Source: Oceanisphaera marina
GTDB taxonomy: Bacteria > Pseudomonadota > Gammaproteobacteria > Enterobacterales > Aeromonadaceae
Assembly: GCF_014643915.1 (NCBI RefSeq)
Contig: NZ_BMKE01000005.1
Span: 107,124 to 168,699 of the forward strand
DNA: 61,576 nt
Direction: 5' to 3'
Below the pieces are notes generated by a model. The model did not search any database and was not told the origin of the DNA. It saw only the letters and a program-made list of their open reading frames with translations. Positions 37,034 through 47,264 of the stretch are shown here, in pieces (position 1 is the first letter of the stretch; the number at the start of each line of letters is the position of its first letter). The translations under genes were made by a program, and so were the position numbers.

Positions 37034-38977
37034 TTACAGCCCCAGCTTGTCCAATAAACCCGGTAATTTATCACCCAGCTTGTCACCCAATTTCTCACCG
37101 AGCTTTTCGTTAAGCTTGCGCTTGACCCGCTCGGCTTCTTTTTCGGCCTTATCACGCAAATACACATCGAATATCTGCTGCAGATCCAGACTGTACTTGG
37201 GATCCTGATAGGTGCCACTGATGCGAACCGGTAATGTTATGTTCTTAAGCTCGCTGAGCTCTTCGCCATCCTGGCCTTTCAGACTCCCCACAATCGCGGT
37301 ATTCAACAGCACATCCAGTGACTCATCCAGCAAGTTGGTTTCGCCCTCGCCGTCGATACGCAGCAAAGGTGATGCCATGTGCAGGTTATTGGTACTGACC
37401 TTGCCCTTGGCGATGGCAAAATCGGCATCCAGAGCACTAAAGTCGGTTTTTTCCACCTCGTCTTCGGCTGGCAATGGCAGCCCTTTCACCTTGGCATGGG
37501 CGCGGCGGATCAGGGCCGCAATATTCACACCATTCAAGGCCCCATCGGCGACCTTGAGAGCCGCCTCTCCCTGCACGCTTTGTTTGATGGCGTCAGCCGT
37601 TAAACCGGTGCCGGTCAGGTTAAATGTTAAATCTGCGCGTCCTTCAAGATAATCGATATCTGCAGCGACCTTCAAAAGGTCATGAGCATTCACGCCTGTC
37701 AGTTTTTTTTCGACTCGAAATTGCGCTGGATGTTTTGTTACATCCAGCTCTCCTTTGGCATCGAGTGTGCCTTCGTACAATTGTGCCTGCACCGAATCGA
37801 GTACAATTTTTCCCTGGTCGTTCTGAATATGGATATCGAGCTGTTCCATCTCGATACCGCTTGCCCGCACTTTGTCTGCGGCAAGTTGGCCCTCTATCTT
37901 TATGTTTTGCAACAGGGATACATTAGGCTCTGCAGAAGGTACAGCGGCTGACAGGGTCGCGGGAACGGTACCATTGGAGGCTGCAGGCTGCTCTTGCTGT
38001 TGACTGTCAACCTTGGCTGGCGCAGCCCGCCACTCGGCTTGCAAAGCATCAATGTCGAGCAGGTCGGTATGCAGATTGAACCTCAGCTCAGGCACCGCCT
38101 GATGGCGCACCGACAGCTCACCGGTCACGTCCAGTTTCCCCAGTTCCAGCGTCACATTGGTGAATTCGGCCAGTTTCTGTTCCAGATCATAGGCCAGATT
38201 CCCCTGCAGCTTCAGTTGCTTGTTACCCGGAATGGCACGGCCGGTTGCACCCGAGGTTAACTCCAGCTCGTTTAACCTCAAGTGATCCAGCGTGGGCGCC
38301 AGCCAAAATTGGCCTGTCGCGCTGATATTGGCCTGAATATCGTCGGTAAACAGATTACCCGACAGGCTCAAAGGCACTACCTGATCCGGCGCAAAATCGT
38401 CCAGGGTAAAGTTAACGCGATTCAGGCGCGTCAGCTTGCCACTGGCATCGTTTTGCATGATCACTTCGGCATCTACTACCCGAACTCCCGCCAAACTGAT
38501 ACTCCACGGGGTATGGGGCTCCGTTGTCTCGGCCTGCTCTGTTGCGCCGTCATCCACGCTGGCCGCTGGGTCTTTCTCTGCAGACAAGGCGCGTAAATCG
38601 TCGATGTTGGTCATGCCGTCGGCGCGGGTAATCAAGTGCAGACGCGCCTTGCCCAATACCGCTTCGCCAATCTCCAGGCGGTTGTCAAACAAGGGTTTCA
38701 GCGCGACATCCAGGCTGATTTCTCCCACCGACAAGGTGTTGCCCACGGCAAACCCCGGTGGATTGAGTAATGCCGTGTCCGTCACGGTAAAACCGATGGA
38801 AGGAAAGAAATGCCAGCTTAAGTCGCCATTGATCACCAGGGTGCGGCCGGTTTTTTCCTGGGTCTGTTCTATTAATACTCGTTTAACTCTGTCGGCATCT
38901 ATTACCTGGGTCAGAATGACCAGCGCCAGCACTATCAGCACTACCAGAAATCCAATACCGTAAAGCAGCTTCTTCAT
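37034..38977 (-). CDS. asmA: AsmA family protein
   Basis: An inner-membrane-anchored, mostly periplasmic protein of the AsmA/TamB-like group linked to phospholipid or outer-membrane homeostasis. It has 647 residues: one N-terminal transmembrane helix (about 3-25), the AsmA N-terminal domain (DLSWHFFPSIGFTVTDTALLNPPGF), a long beta-rich middle with a low-complexity break near 325-350, the AsmA_2-like region (GRADLTFNLTGTGLTADAIKQSV) and a charged C-terminal helix. It lies 28 nt after dcd; E. coli also has dcd next to asmA. Confidence 0.92.
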   Translation of the reverse strand: MKKLLYGIGFLVVLIVLALVILTQVIDADRVKRVLIEQTQEKTGRTLVINGDLSWHFFPSIGFTVTDTALLNPPGFAVGNTLSVGEISLDVALKPLFDNRLEIGEAVLGKARLHLITRADGMTNIDDLRALSAEKDPAASVDDGATEQAETTEPHTPWSISLAGVRVVDAEVIMQNDASGKLTRLNRVNFTLDDFAPDQVVPLSLSGNLFTDDIQANISATGQFWLAPTLDHLRLNELELTSGATGRAIPGNKQLKLQGNLAYDLEQKLAEFTNVTLELGKLDVTGELSVRHQAVPELRFNLHTDLLDIDALQAEWRAAPAKVDSQQQEQPAASNGTVPATLSAAVPSAEPNVSLLQNIKIEGQLAADKVRASGIEMEQLDIHIQNDQGKIVLDSVQAQLYEGTLDAKGELDVTKHPAQFRVEKKLTGVNAHDLLKVAADIDYLEGRADLTFNLTGTGLTADAIKQSVQGEAALKVADGALNGVNIAALIRRAHAKVKGLPLPAEDEVEKTDFSALDADFAIAKGKVSTNNLHMASPLLRIDGEGETNLLDESLDVLLNTAIVGSLKGQDGEELSELKNITLPVRISGTYQDPKYSLDLQQIFDVYLRDKAEKEAERVKRKLNEKLGEKLGDKLGDKLPGLLDKLGL

Positions 38978-39005
38978 GCGTGTTTATCCCGTGTTGCTAT
39001 TATTT

Positions 39006-39587
39006 TTAGTCTTGGTTGATACGGCTGGCATCCGCCCCTTGCTGTGCTTTGTATTTGGCATTGGCGCGGCTCATGTAAGGACGCTCCGCCGGGCCGGACA
39101 TGGTTTCAAAGTTCAGCGCACCAATCACCATGCGCGGGCGCAGTGCCAGGGGCAATTTACCGCCGTTATAAAACTCCAGCACGATACGCCCAGACCAGCC
39201 CGGATCGATACGGTGTGCCGTGGCGTGCACCATTAAACCAAGGCGGGCCAGGGAAGAGCGTCCATCCAGCCAGCCGACAATGTTATCCGGCAGGGTAATA
39301 GATTCAAGTGTTACCGCCAGCGCCAGCTCACCGGGATGCAAAAAGAAGGCATCGCCATCTTTAATGAATATTTCGTCACTCATCACGCGATCGATGGCAT
39401 CGGACACTTCGGCCTTGGGACCACTCAAATCGATATAAGGAGCAGTATGAGCCTGAAAAACCCGAAACTCGTTGCCCAGCAGTACATCAATGCTCACGCC
39501 ACTTATCCGCTCGGGGTCCGGCTCTGGGCTGATATGAATAATACCGTCGGCCAGATAACGCTTAATATCGCGGTCACAAAGACGCAT
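39006..39587 (-). CDS. dcd: dCTP deaminase
   Basis: Converts dCTP to dUTP, the main route to dTTP in many Gram-negatives. It has 193 residues with [12 protein letters not shown] at the start, [15 protein letters not shown], and the active-site stretch [20 protein letters not shown] followed by [10 protein letters not shown] (catalytic Glu). The frame opens at 39668, but ATG 39587 follows GAGGAAGTTTCA and matches the E. coli start. It lies between apbC and asmA. Confidence 0.96.
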   Translation of the reverse strand: MRLCDRDIKRYLADGIIHISPEPDPERISGVSIDVLLGNEFRVFQAHTAPYIDLSGPKAEVSDAIDRVMSDEIFIKDGDAFFLHPGELALAVTLESITLPDNIVGWLDGRSSLARLGLMVHATAHRIDPGWSGRIVLEFYNGGKLPLALRPRMVIGALNFETMSGPAERPYMSRANAKYKAQQGADASRINQD

Positions 39588-39685
39588 TGAAACTTCCTCA
39601 TTCAATATAAGTTCGGCCACGGCAGCGACGGCTCTTGCCGTCCAGGGTGACAGTGGATGTCTAACCAACTGCCGCAGCGCTGAGA

Positions 39686-40759
39686 TTAAACCTGCCGAGT
39701 ATACAGGCGAGTAGGTATGGTGTTACCACTAAAATACAAGCCGCAGGCAATGCGCGCGGCCAGGGTTAAGTACCGTTGCGCCAAGTCGCCTTCGGGCTCG
39801 GCCACCAGAGTGGGCCTGCCACTGTCCATGTGTCGACCTATGGTGGCATCCAGCGGGAGCTGACCAAGCAGCGGTACCTGATGCTGCTGTGACACTCTCA
39901 GGCCGCCGCCTTCGCCAAACAAGGCCTCTTGATGACCGCACTGACTGCACTGGTGATAGCTCATATTTTCTATCACGCCCAGCACAGGGATATTCACCTT
40001 GCGAAACATGCTGATGCCTTTCACCGCATCGGCCAGGGCCACGTTTTGTGGCGTGGTCACCACCAGCGCCGCCGTGGTCGGCACTTGTTGCGCCATGGTA
40101 ATTTGAATGTCTCCGGTACCGGGCGGTAAATCGACCACCAGATAATCCAGCTCTCCCCAGCGGGTTTCACGCAGAATTTGCGCCAGCGCCTTGCTGGCCA
40201 TGGGTCCCCGCCACACGGTAGCGTCGTCGGCTCCCACTAAAAAGCCGATGCTGTTGGCCACTATGCCGTGAGCGGCCACCGGCGACATGGTTTTGCCGTC
40301 GTCACTGGCCGGTGTGGCCTGGGTGACGCCCAGCATCATGGGAATGGAAGGGCCGTACACGTCTGCATCCAGAATACCGACCCGGGCTCCCAGTTGACGC
40401 AGAGCCAACGCCAGATTAACCGCCGTGGTCGACTTGCCCACGCCCCCTTTACCCGACGACACGGCAATAATATTGCGCACGCCGGGCACATCCTGAGCAT
40501 TGCTGGCATGAGAAAGGGTGGCGATGTCTTGGCCAAACTGCCATTTTACGGCCTTGGCACCGCTAACCTGACACAATCTGGCATCCAGCTGGCGCAAGTC
40601 GGACTCAAGCCCGTAATCAACAAACGGCAGCACCAACTTGATGATCAGTTGTTCCGCGGTCAGCGCAAGGTCGCGAACAAAACCGGCACTCACCGGATCC
40701 TGAGCCCAGTGTGCCGGTACAAACTGGCGCAGTACCGCCATTATCTGTTCATTATTCAT
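39686..40759 (-). CDS. apbC: Iron-sulfur cluster carrier ApbC/Mrp
   Basis: A P-loop ATPase that carries [4Fe-4S] clusters. It has 357 residues: an N-terminal MIP18-like part (1-80), the deviant Walker A motif [11 protein letters not shown] (about 104-114), the Asp-rich [25 protein letters not shown], and the bridging CxxC in [12 protein letters not shown]. It is divergent from metG, the conserved mrp-metG arrangement; the 227-nt gap holds a GCCGGCA/TGCCGGC hairpin (40803-40828). Confidence 0.95.
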   Translation of the reverse strand: MNNEQIMAVLRQFVPAHWAQDPVSAGFVRDLALTAEQLIIKLVLPFVDYGLESDLRQLDARLCQVSGAKAVKWQFGQDIATLSHASNAQDVPGVRNIIAVSSGKGGVGKSTTAVNLALALRQLGARVGILDADVYGPSIPMMLGVTQATPASDDGKTMSPVAAHGIVANSIGFLVGADDATVWRGPMASKALAQILRETRWGELDYLVVDLPPGTGDIQITMAQQVPTTAALVVTTPQNVALADAVKGISMFRKVNIPVLGVIENMSYHQCSQCGHQEALFGEGGGLRVSQQHQVPLLGQLPLDATIGRHMDSGRPTLVAEPEGDLAQRYLTLAARIACGLYFSGNTIPTRLYTRQV

Positions 40760-40986
40760 CTGTATTACCCAATGATGGATCTACCCCGCACTCTATCAAA
40801 AAGCCGGCATCGGCGAAACGTTGCCGGCATGCCGAGCCACACAAACTCTGGGGCGAGCGCGTTTTAGTCAGGTAATGCTCGGACTTGCCCGCTTTAGCCG
40901 GGAAAATGCCGCCTAAGTGTGTATAACCGAAAAAAACTCGGGTAACATGGCCGGTCACAGCAAAATAACTTAACAGAATGGAAATT

Positions 40987-43023
40987 ATGGCTACCGAACC
41001 TCGTAAGATACTTGTTACCTGCGCCCTGCCCTACGCCAACGGTTCTATCCACCTTGGCCACATGCTGGAGCACATTCAGGCTGATATCTGGGTTCGCTAT
41101 CAACGAATGCGTGGCCATACCGTTCACTTTATCTGTGCCGATGATGCCCATGGCACGCCCATCATGCTCAAGGCCAAACAGCTGGGTATCGCTCCCGAGC
41201 AGATGATTGCCGCCGTGCAGCAAGAACACCAGCACGACTTTGACCGTTTTAATATCGGCTTCGACAACTATCACACCACTCACAGCAACGAGAACCGCGA
41301 ATTTGCCGAGCTGATTTACGGTCGCCTCAAGAGCAACGGCTTTATTGAGAATCGCACCATTTCACAGCTTTACGATCCCGAACAGAACATGTTCTTGCCC
41401 GACCGCTTCGTAAAAGGCACCTGCCCCAGCTGCAAGGCGGAAGATCAGTACGGTGACAACTGCGAAGTCTGCTCTGCCACCTACAGCCCGGCCGAGCTGA
41501 TTAATCCACGCTCTGCCGTGTCCGGTGCCACCCCGGTCATGAAAGACAGCGAGCACTTCTTCTTCGACCTGCCGCAGTTCAGCGGCATGCTCAAGGCCTG
41601 GACCCGCTCCGGCGCCCTGCAGGAAGAAATGGCCAACAAGCTGGAAGAATGGTTTGAAAGCGGCTTGCAGCAGTGGGACATTACCCGTGATGCGCCCTAC
41701 TTCGGCTTTGAAATTCCCGGCGCCCCGGGCAAATATTTTTATGTCTGGCTGGATGCCCCCATCGGCTACATGGGCTCGTTCAAGAATTACTGTGATAAAC
41801 GCGGCGATCTGAATTTTGACGAGTACTGGAACAAAGACAGCAGCACAGAGCTGTATCACTTTATCGGTAAAGACATCGTCTATTTCCACAGCCTGTTCTG
41901 GCCGGCCATGCTGGAAGGCAGCGACTTGCGCAAGCCCACCAATATCTTCGTACACGGCTATGTCACGGTGAATGGTGCCAAAATGTCGAAGTCCAAAGGC
42001 ACCTTTATCAAGGCCGACACCTATCTCAACCACCTGGATCCCGAGTGTCTGCGTTATTACTACGCCGCCAAGCTGTCCAGCCGCATCGACGATCTGGACT
42101 TGAACCTGGATGATTTCGTAGCCCGGGTAAACAGCGACGTGGTCAACAAACTGGTCAACCTGGCCTCACGCAACGCCGGTTTTATCGCCAAGCGTTTCAA
42201 TGGTCAACTGGCCGCCACCTGTGCCGAGCCCGAGCTGTATGCCGAATTTGCCGCCGCCGGCGAACGTATTGGCCAGTTTTACGAGCAGCGCGAATTTGGT
42301 CGTGCCATTCGTGAAATCATGGCACTGGCCGACAAGGCCAACCGTTACGTAGACGACAAGGCTCCCTGGGTGCTGGCCAAGCAAGAAGGTAAAGACGACG
42401 AGCTGCAAGCCATTTGCTCGATGGGCATCAACCTGTTCCGCGTACTGATGACCTATCTCAAGCCGGTCATGCCCAAGCTGACCGAGCGCACCGAAGCCTT
42501 CCTTAACACCACCTTGAGCTGGGATGCGGTTGCCGAGCCGTTGCTGGATCATACGGTCAGCAAGTTCAGCGCCCTGTTCAGCCGTATTGACGCCGACAAG
42601 GTAACCGCCATGGTAGAAGCCTCAAAAGAAGATCTGGCCGCCGAACAGGCCCAGGTCAAGCAGGTCACGGGCCCGCTGGCGGACGACCCCATCAGCGACA
42701 CCATCAGCTTTGATGATTTTGCCAAAATCGATCTGCGCGTGGCCTTGATCACCAAAGCCGAAGCCGTGCCAAAAGCTGAAAAACTGCTGCGCCTGGAGCT
42801 GGATCTGGGTGGCGAAACTCGCCAGGTGTTTGCCGGTATCAAGTCGGCGTATAACCCGGAAGACCTGGAAGGCAAGCTCACCGTCATGGTGGCCAATCTG
42901 GCACCGCGCAAAATGCGCTTTGGCGTGAGTGAAGGCATGGTACTGGCCGCCGGCCCCGGCGGTAAAGACCTGTGGATCCTGGAACCCCAGGACGGCGCCC
43001 AGCCCGGCATGCGTATAAAGTAA
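40987..43023 (+). CDS. metG: Methionine--tRNA ligase
   Basis: Charges elongator and initiator tRNA-Met. It has 678 residues: a class I Rossmann core with the HIGH-like [14 protein letters not shown], the zinc knuckle [24 protein letters not shown] at about 332-338, the helical anticodon domain, and a C-terminal tRNA-binding OB fold ([20 protein letters not shown]) for dimerisation. An ATG three codons upstream (40978) is possible but has no Shine-Dalgarno sequence, while GGA precedes 40987. Its substrate tRNA-fMet array is at the start of this window. Confidence 0.96.
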   Translation: MATEPRKILVTCALPYANGSIHLGHMLEHIQADIWVRYQRMRGHTVHFICADDAHGTPIMLKAKQLGIAPEQMIAAVQQEHQHDFDRFNIGFDNYHTTHSNENREFAELIYGRLKSNGFIENRTISQLYDPEQNMFLPDRFVKGTCPSCKAEDQYGDNCEVCSATYSPAELINPRSAVSGATPVMKDSEHFFFDLPQFSGMLKAWTRSGALQEEMANKLEEWFESGLQQWDITRDAPYFGFEIPGAPGKYFYVWLDAPIGYMGSFKNYCDKRGDLNFDEYWNKDSSTELYHFIGKDIVYFHSLFWPAMLEGSDLRKPTNIFVHGYVTVNGAKMSKSKGTFIKADTYLNHLDPECLRYYYAAKLSSRIDDLDLNLDDFVARVNSDVVNKLVNLASRNAGFIAKRFNGQLAATCAEPELYAEFAAAGERIGQFYEQREFGRAIREIMALADKANRYVDDKAPWVLAKQEGKDDELQAICSMGINLFRVLMTYLKPVMPKLTERTEAFLNTTLSWDAVAEPLLDHTVSKFSALFSRIDADKVTAMVEASKEDLAAEQAQVKQVTGPLADDPISDTISFDDFAKIDLRVALITKAEAVPKAEKLLRLELDLGGETRQVFAGIKSAYNPEDLEGKLTVMVANLAPRKMRFGVSEGMVLAAGPGGKDLWILEPQDGAQPGMRIK

Positions 43024-43080
43024 TTCCCCTGCGGGGAGCCGTCAGCCCTCCGCTTTAAGCTGTCAGTTAAAAAACAAAAA

Positions 43081-43104
43081 CCGAGCCATAAGGCTCGGTT
43101 TTTT
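43081..43104. terminator. Bidirectional terminator between metG and sdaA
   Basis: CCGAGCC and GGCTCGG form a 7-bp stem with a 4-nt loop, with an A-run before and six Ts after. It lies 57 nt past metG and can also serve sdaA on the minus strand. Confidence 0.88.
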
Positions 43105-43116
43105 ATGGAAAAAAAA

Positions 43117-43204
43117 CAGCGTGGTACGCTTTACGCCATAAGCCGTACGAGAAGACCCAAGCTGGCTCTTAACGTATGGCGCAACGCGTACGGCGTACGG
43201 CTGT
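43117..43204. repeat. TACGCC-rich imperfect inverted repeat, second copy
   Basis: CGCTTTACGCCATAAGCCGT on the left faces CTTAACGTATGGCG and CGTACGGCGTACGGCTG on the right in inverse orientation, including AGCCGTACG/CGTACGGCT. It shares the TACGCC/GGCGTA units of 19469-19592 and lies between the metG terminator and the sdaA stop. Confidence 0.5.
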
Positions 43205-43212
43205 GTTTTCCG

Positions 43213-44616
43213 TTAGCATTCGATGATGTTGACCGCCAAACCACCGCGAGCGGTTTCCTTGTACTTGCTTTTCATGTCTTTGCCGGTTTCGCGCATGGTC
43301 TTGATCACCTTGTCCAGCGACACCTTGTGCTCACCATCACCACGCAATGCCAAACGGCTGGCGTTAATGGCCTTTACCGAGCCCATGGCATTGCGTTCGA
43401 TGCAGGGCACCTGAACCAGACCACCCACCGGATCGCAGGTCAGTCCCAGGTTATGCTCCATCCCGATTTCGGCGGCGTTTTCCACGTGCTCTATGGTCCC
43501 GCCCACCACTGCGGTCAGCGCCGCGGCAGCCATGGAGCAGGCCACGCCCACTTCACCCTGACAGCCCACTTCGGCGCCCGAGATAGATGCATTTTCCTTG
43601 TACAAAATACCAATGGCGGCGGCAGTCAAAAAGTACTGTACCAGTACATCGTCATCCACCGGCTGCACAAATTTATCGTAGTAATGCAGTACCGCCGGAA
43701 TAATACCCGCGGCGCCGTTGGTGGGTGCAGTCACAACTCGGCCACCGGCGGCGTTTTCTTCGTTCACCGCCATGGCGAACAAATCCACCCACTCCATAAC
43801 ACTCAATGGATCCTTGTTATAAAGGGACTCGCTGTTCAAACGACGCAACAACGAAGGAGCCCGACGCCTAACCTTGAGACCACCAGGCAAAATGCCCTCG
43901 GTTTTGCAGCCACGCGCCACGCTGTCTTTCATCGTTTGCCACAGCTTGCGCAGCCCGGCAATCACTTCTTCTTCACTGCGGTTCACTTTTTCGTTGGCCA
44001 TCATCAGGCTGCTGATCGACATGCCATTTTCACGGCATAGCTGCAGCAATTGATCACCACTTTTAAAAGCAAACGGCACCGGCTTGGCGCTGGACTCGGC
44101 GGCGGCGCTGGCTTTGGTGTTGGCAAACTCTTCCGCCTTGACGATAAAACCGCCACCAATGGAATAATAAGACTGCTCAAACAGAACTTTTTCGCCGTTA
44201 TCCGTGCTGGCATCCGAAGCAAAGGCACGGCAGGTCATGCCATTGCTGTGCAGCGGCAAAGTTTTGCGGCGATGAAAAACAATCGCACCGGTACGCGGAA
44301 AATCCGCCAGGTGGCTTTGATTAAGCAGCAGCTGCTGGCTGCTTTCTACCTGCTCCAAAAAGCCCGGTATCATGTCTATGTCAACGGTTTCGGGATCAAA
44401 TCCCCCCAGGCCCAGTATCACCGCCTTGCCGGTTCCGTGACCTACGCCGGTTTGCCCCAAGGAACCAAACAACTCTACTTCTACACGACGAGCCTGGCTC
44501 AGTATGCCCTGCTCCTCCATGGCGGTAACAAAGGCATGTGCCGCTCGCATCGGCCCCACCGTATGGGACGAAGACGGACCGATACCAATACTGAACATAT
44601 CGAACACGCTGATCAT
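43213..44616 (-). CDS. sdaA: L-serine ammonia-lyase, iron-sulfur dependent
   Basis: Deaminates L-serine to pyruvate with a [4Fe-4S] cluster. It has 467 residues: the beta domain starts [22 protein letters not shown], and the alpha domain has [32 protein letters not shown] and [21 protein letters not shown], which carry the cluster cysteines. The start is ATG 44616, seven bases after GGAG; two earlier in-frame starts are worse placed. It follows nudL and pabB on the same strand, as in E. coli pabB-yeaB-sdaA. Confidence 0.95.
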   Translation of the reverse strand: MISVFDMFSIGIGPSSSHTVGPMRAAHAFVTAMEEQGILSQARRVEVELFGSLGQTGVGHGTGKAVILGLGGFDPETVDIDMIPGFLEQVESSQQLLLNQSHLADFPRTGAIVFHRRKTLPLHSNGMTCRAFASDASTDNGEKVLFEQSYYSIGGGFIVKAEEFANTKASAAAESSAKPVPFAFKSGDQLLQLCRENGMSISSLMMANEKVNRSEEEVIAGLRKLWQTMKDSVARGCKTEGILPGGLKVRRRAPSLLRRLNSESLYNKDPLSVMEWVDLFAMAVNEENAAGGRVVTAPTNGAAGIIPAVLHYYDKFVQPVDDDVLVQYFLTAAAIGILYKENASISGAEVGCQGEVGVACSMAAAALTAVVGGTIEHVENAAEIGMEHNLGLTCDPVGGLVQVPCIERNAMGSVKAINASRLALRGDGEHKVSLDKVIKTMRETGKDMKSKYKETARGGLAVNIIEC

Positions 44617-44804
44617 GAGCATACTCCAAAGCACAACAGGGTTTACAATCTGTAATGATTAACTGACAGAGCCGACGGCGGCCGGAAAGGCTCAGGCCAT
44701 CCGCTCAACTATTTTTGAATAATAGTAGAGTTATTTGAAAGACAACCCAACATAAATTTAACAACGAAAAAAAATGAAGTGGAATTTGTGATATGGATCC
44801 CGTG

Positions 44805-45368
44805 TTAGCGGGCAATCTGTTGCGCAAATTGATGAATGACGGCGGCGGTAATACCCCAAATCCACAAGCCGTGCCAGCGAATGAACACCACCTGGTGGCT
44901 GCGGCCCTTGCGGCGCAGGTGAAACAGATGGTGGTGGCGCAAGTCCAACAGATAATCGAGTGGTACTCGAAACAGTTCGTCGACCTCGCCAGGATTAAGC
45001 TTGAACACAGGCGAGCCGTCTATCAGACCCACAAAGGGGGTCAGCGCAAAGCCGGATATCGTATATTGCGCCTGCAGTTGTGCCAGTGGCTGGCACTGCT
45101 CGGGCAGCAGGCCGATTTCTTCCCAGCTTTCGCGTAGCGCCGTCTGCCACAGGCTGGCATCACTGCTGTCGGCACGCCCGCCCGGAAAGCTGACCTGCCC
45201 CGGATGATGACGCAAATGACGACTGCGCCGGGTCAATACCAGCTCCAGCCCCTGCCCGGTTTGCAGCAAGGGCATGAGCACCGCCGCCGGATAGGCATGA
45301 AGCGGCAAATGCGGGTCCGGCAGTGGCGGCATCAGGTTAATGCGCGTTTTTAGTTCATCCAATGTCAT
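44805..45368 (-). CDS. nudL: Nudix CoA pyrophosphatase NudL
   Basis: A Nudix hydrolase expected to split CoA or acyl-CoA. It has 187 residues. The Nudix box ends LRESWEEIGLL and is preceded by the NudL-type VSFPGGRADSSDASLW, where the first Nudix glutamate is replaced in the same way as I recall for E. coli NudL. It lies between pabB and sdaA, but is separated from pabB by 321 nt of repeats. Confidence 0.9.
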   Translation of the reverse strand: MTLDELKTRINLMPPLPDPHLPLHAYPAAVLMPLLQTGQGLELVLTRRSRHLRHHPGQVSFPGGRADSSDASLWQTALRESWEEIGLLPEQCQPLAQLQAQYTISGFALTPFVGLIDGSPVFKLNPGEVDELFRVPLDYLLDLRHHHLFHLRRKGRSHQVVFIRWHGLWIWGITAAVIHQFAQQIAR

Positions 45369-45400
45369 GGTTCAAAACCTAAAAATCCAAAGTGCTATTT

Positions 45401-45614
45401 TTGCCACGGAACCCACGGAAGAAAACCGAAAAATCACGCTAAGATAAGAGCGAAAAGTGACTAAACACTCAATCATGTTACAGCTTTAAGGCCGACGCTA
45501 GGTATTGGTGTTGAGTTTCCTTGGTGCGAGGGGAAGCCGAGCGCTATCTCATCCGGTATATATTTTTTGATTTTATCTTTATTTTTCCGTGAGTTCCGTG
45601 GATTCCGTGGCGAA
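45401..45614. repeat. Element bounded by CCGTGG-type inverted repeats
   Basis: TTGCCACGGAACCCACGGAA (from 45401) and TTCCGTGGATTCCGTGGCGA (to about 45613) are inverted arms of about 33 bases with a few mismatches, enclosing about 145 nt. The interior has no reading frame of note. It sits in the 321-nt gap (45369-45689) between pabB and nudL, where other bacteria have them close together, so it looks inserted. Confidence 0.6.
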
Positions 45615-45636
45615 GCAATCTTTAAGGTCTATCTTT

Positions 45637-45664
45637 AACCGATAACCGATAACCGATAACCGAT
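45637..45664. repeat. 7-bp tandem repeat (AACCGAT)4
   Basis: Four exact head-to-tail copies of AACCGAT lie 26 nt after the pabB stop in the minus-strand sense. Copy number of such a short tract is likely to vary between strains. No function is evident. Confidence 0.9.
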
Positions 45665-45689
45665 GGCTTTAAGCTGCCCCATGGGCTAT

Positions 45690-47075
45690 TTATAACTCAG
45701 ATAGCACCGGCAGAATTTTACCCAGCTTATCAAAGAGTTCCTGATATTCATCTGCGGCGTTAGAGTCGGCCACCACGCCACCACCGGCCCAGCAGTACAA
45801 CTGTTCCCGCTCGGCCACCAGGGTACGAATGGTAATACTGGTGTCCATACGGCCGTGAGCACTAATGTAACCTATGCTGCCGCAATAGGCGTGGCGGCGA
45901 TGGGTTTCCAGTTCCTCGATAATCTGCATTGCTCGTACCTTGGGCGCGCCGGTAATGGAGCCGCCAGGAAAAGTCGCCGCCAGCAAGTCGGCACCAGTCA
46001 GGCCCGCCGTCAGCTCGCCGGTAATGGTCGACACCAGATGATGCACCGCCGGAAACGACTCTATGGCAAATAACGACGGTACCTTGACCGTGCCCGGCAC
46101 ACACACCCGGCCAATATCATTGCGCAACAAGTCCACTATCATCAGATTTTCGGCGCGATCTTTGGGGGCTGCCGCCAGTTCGGCGGCCAATTGCTGATCT
46201 TGCTCGGCCGTGGCACCCCTTGGCCGCGTGCCTTTAATGGGCTTGGTTTCTACCTGCCGCCCCTCCAGCGCAATAAAGCGCTCTGGCGACAGGCTTAGAA
46301 TGGTACTGGTGGGCAATTGCAAAAAGGCCGAAAACGGCGCCTGATTATGGGCACTTAACTGTCGATACGCCTGCCAGGTGTCTCCGCTGAAACCACTGTT
46401 AAAACGCAGCGTCAAATTTATTTGATAGCAATCTCCCGCCGCCAGATATTGCTGCACACGATCAAAGCTGGCTTCATATTGTGCCGCACTCTTATTGGCC
46501 TGCCAGTCTCGGGTCAGCTTGAAAGGAGTAACCGAGGCGGATGTGGCTGCACACTGCGCCTGCCACCAGGACAAGCGTGTACTCAAGGCGGCGGCATCGC
46601 CCAGCACCAGCAGGTGTGCCAGTTCCTGTTCGCAATCTATTACCCAGGCCCAATTGACCAGGGCGACCGCCATGTCCGGCGTGGCCAATTCATTAATGGC
46701 CTCATTGGGCAGGCATTCCAACCGTCGTCCCAGGTCGTAACTGAACAGGCCCAATGCGCCCCCGGCAAAGGGTAAATGTTGGTACGCTTGAGGCAAGGTG
46801 ACCGGACCGATCAACTCGTCTTGCCAGGTTTTTAACAGGCTAAAGGGCGAATCGGTTGACGTATGGCGCCCGCTAGGATGATCGATCACCGTTTCTTCCC
46901 CCCGAGTCACCAGGGTCGCGAGCGGCTCGGCACTGATTATATGAAAACGGCTATCATCCCCTTTGGTTGCTCCCGATTCCAGCAACATGGCCCAGGGTAA
47001 ATGGGCAACAGGCGAAAAAAAATCATGCACCGAGCCGTTAAACGGCTGGCTGTGAATGTGCAAAGACAGTCCCAT
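45690..47075 (-). CDS. pabB: Aminodeoxychorismate synthase component I
   Basis: Aminates chorismate to 4-amino-4-deoxychorismate using ammonia from PabA. It has 461 residues: an N-terminal anthranilate-synthase-like region and the C-terminal chorismate-binding domain with LSPERFIALEGRQVETKPIK, then GTRPRG, IVDLLRNDIGRVC, VHHLVSTITGEL and the closing AGGGVVADSNAADEYQE. The lysine in PIKGT is the one proposed to act in catalysis in E. coli PabB. ATG 47075 is chosen because GAGTGGA lies upstream of it and the frame start at 47087 is a GTG. pabC is at 23078. Confidence 0.95.
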   Translation of the reverse strand: MGLSLHIHSQPFNGSVHDFFSPVAHLPWAMLLESGATKGDDSRFHIISAEPLATLVTRGEETVIDHPSGRHTSTDSPFSLLKTWQDELIGPVTLPQAYQHLPFAGGALGLFSYDLGRRLECLPNEAINELATPDMAVALVNWAWVIDCEQELAHLLVLGDAAALSTRLSWWQAQCAATSASVTPFKLTRDWQANKSAAQYEASFDRVQQYLAAGDCYQINLTLRFNSGFSGDTWQAYRQLSAHNQAPFSAFLQLPTSTILSLSPERFIALEGRQVETKPIKGTRPRGATAEQDQQLAAELAAAPKDRAENLMIVDLLRNDIGRVCVPGTVKVPSLFAIESFPAVHHLVSTITGELTAGLTGADLLAATFPGGSITGAPKVRAMQIIEELETHRRHAYCGSIGYISAHGRMDTSITIRTLVAEREQLYCWAGGGVVADSNAADEYQELFDKLGKILPVLSEL

Positions 47076-47264
47076 TATGTAATCCACTCGACAGTTTTGG
47101 CATCTGGTCTGGCGCTCAGGCTGGCCAGCCTAGGGCCGCGAAGCGTATCATAGCGGGCATTATAACAATACCGAGCATAGTCTGGGTGCATTGTTCTTAG
47201 GTCGTAAATAATAAAAAACCAATGCGCCTGTCACAGAGCCAACGCTACACCTCGTGAGGAAGCC

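Noticed and set aside
45637-45664. (AACCGAT)4 as an origin iteron or CRISPR fragment
   Set aside because: Only four 7-bp units, no replication gene, DnaA boxes or AT-rich melting region close by; it looks like a simple slippage tract.
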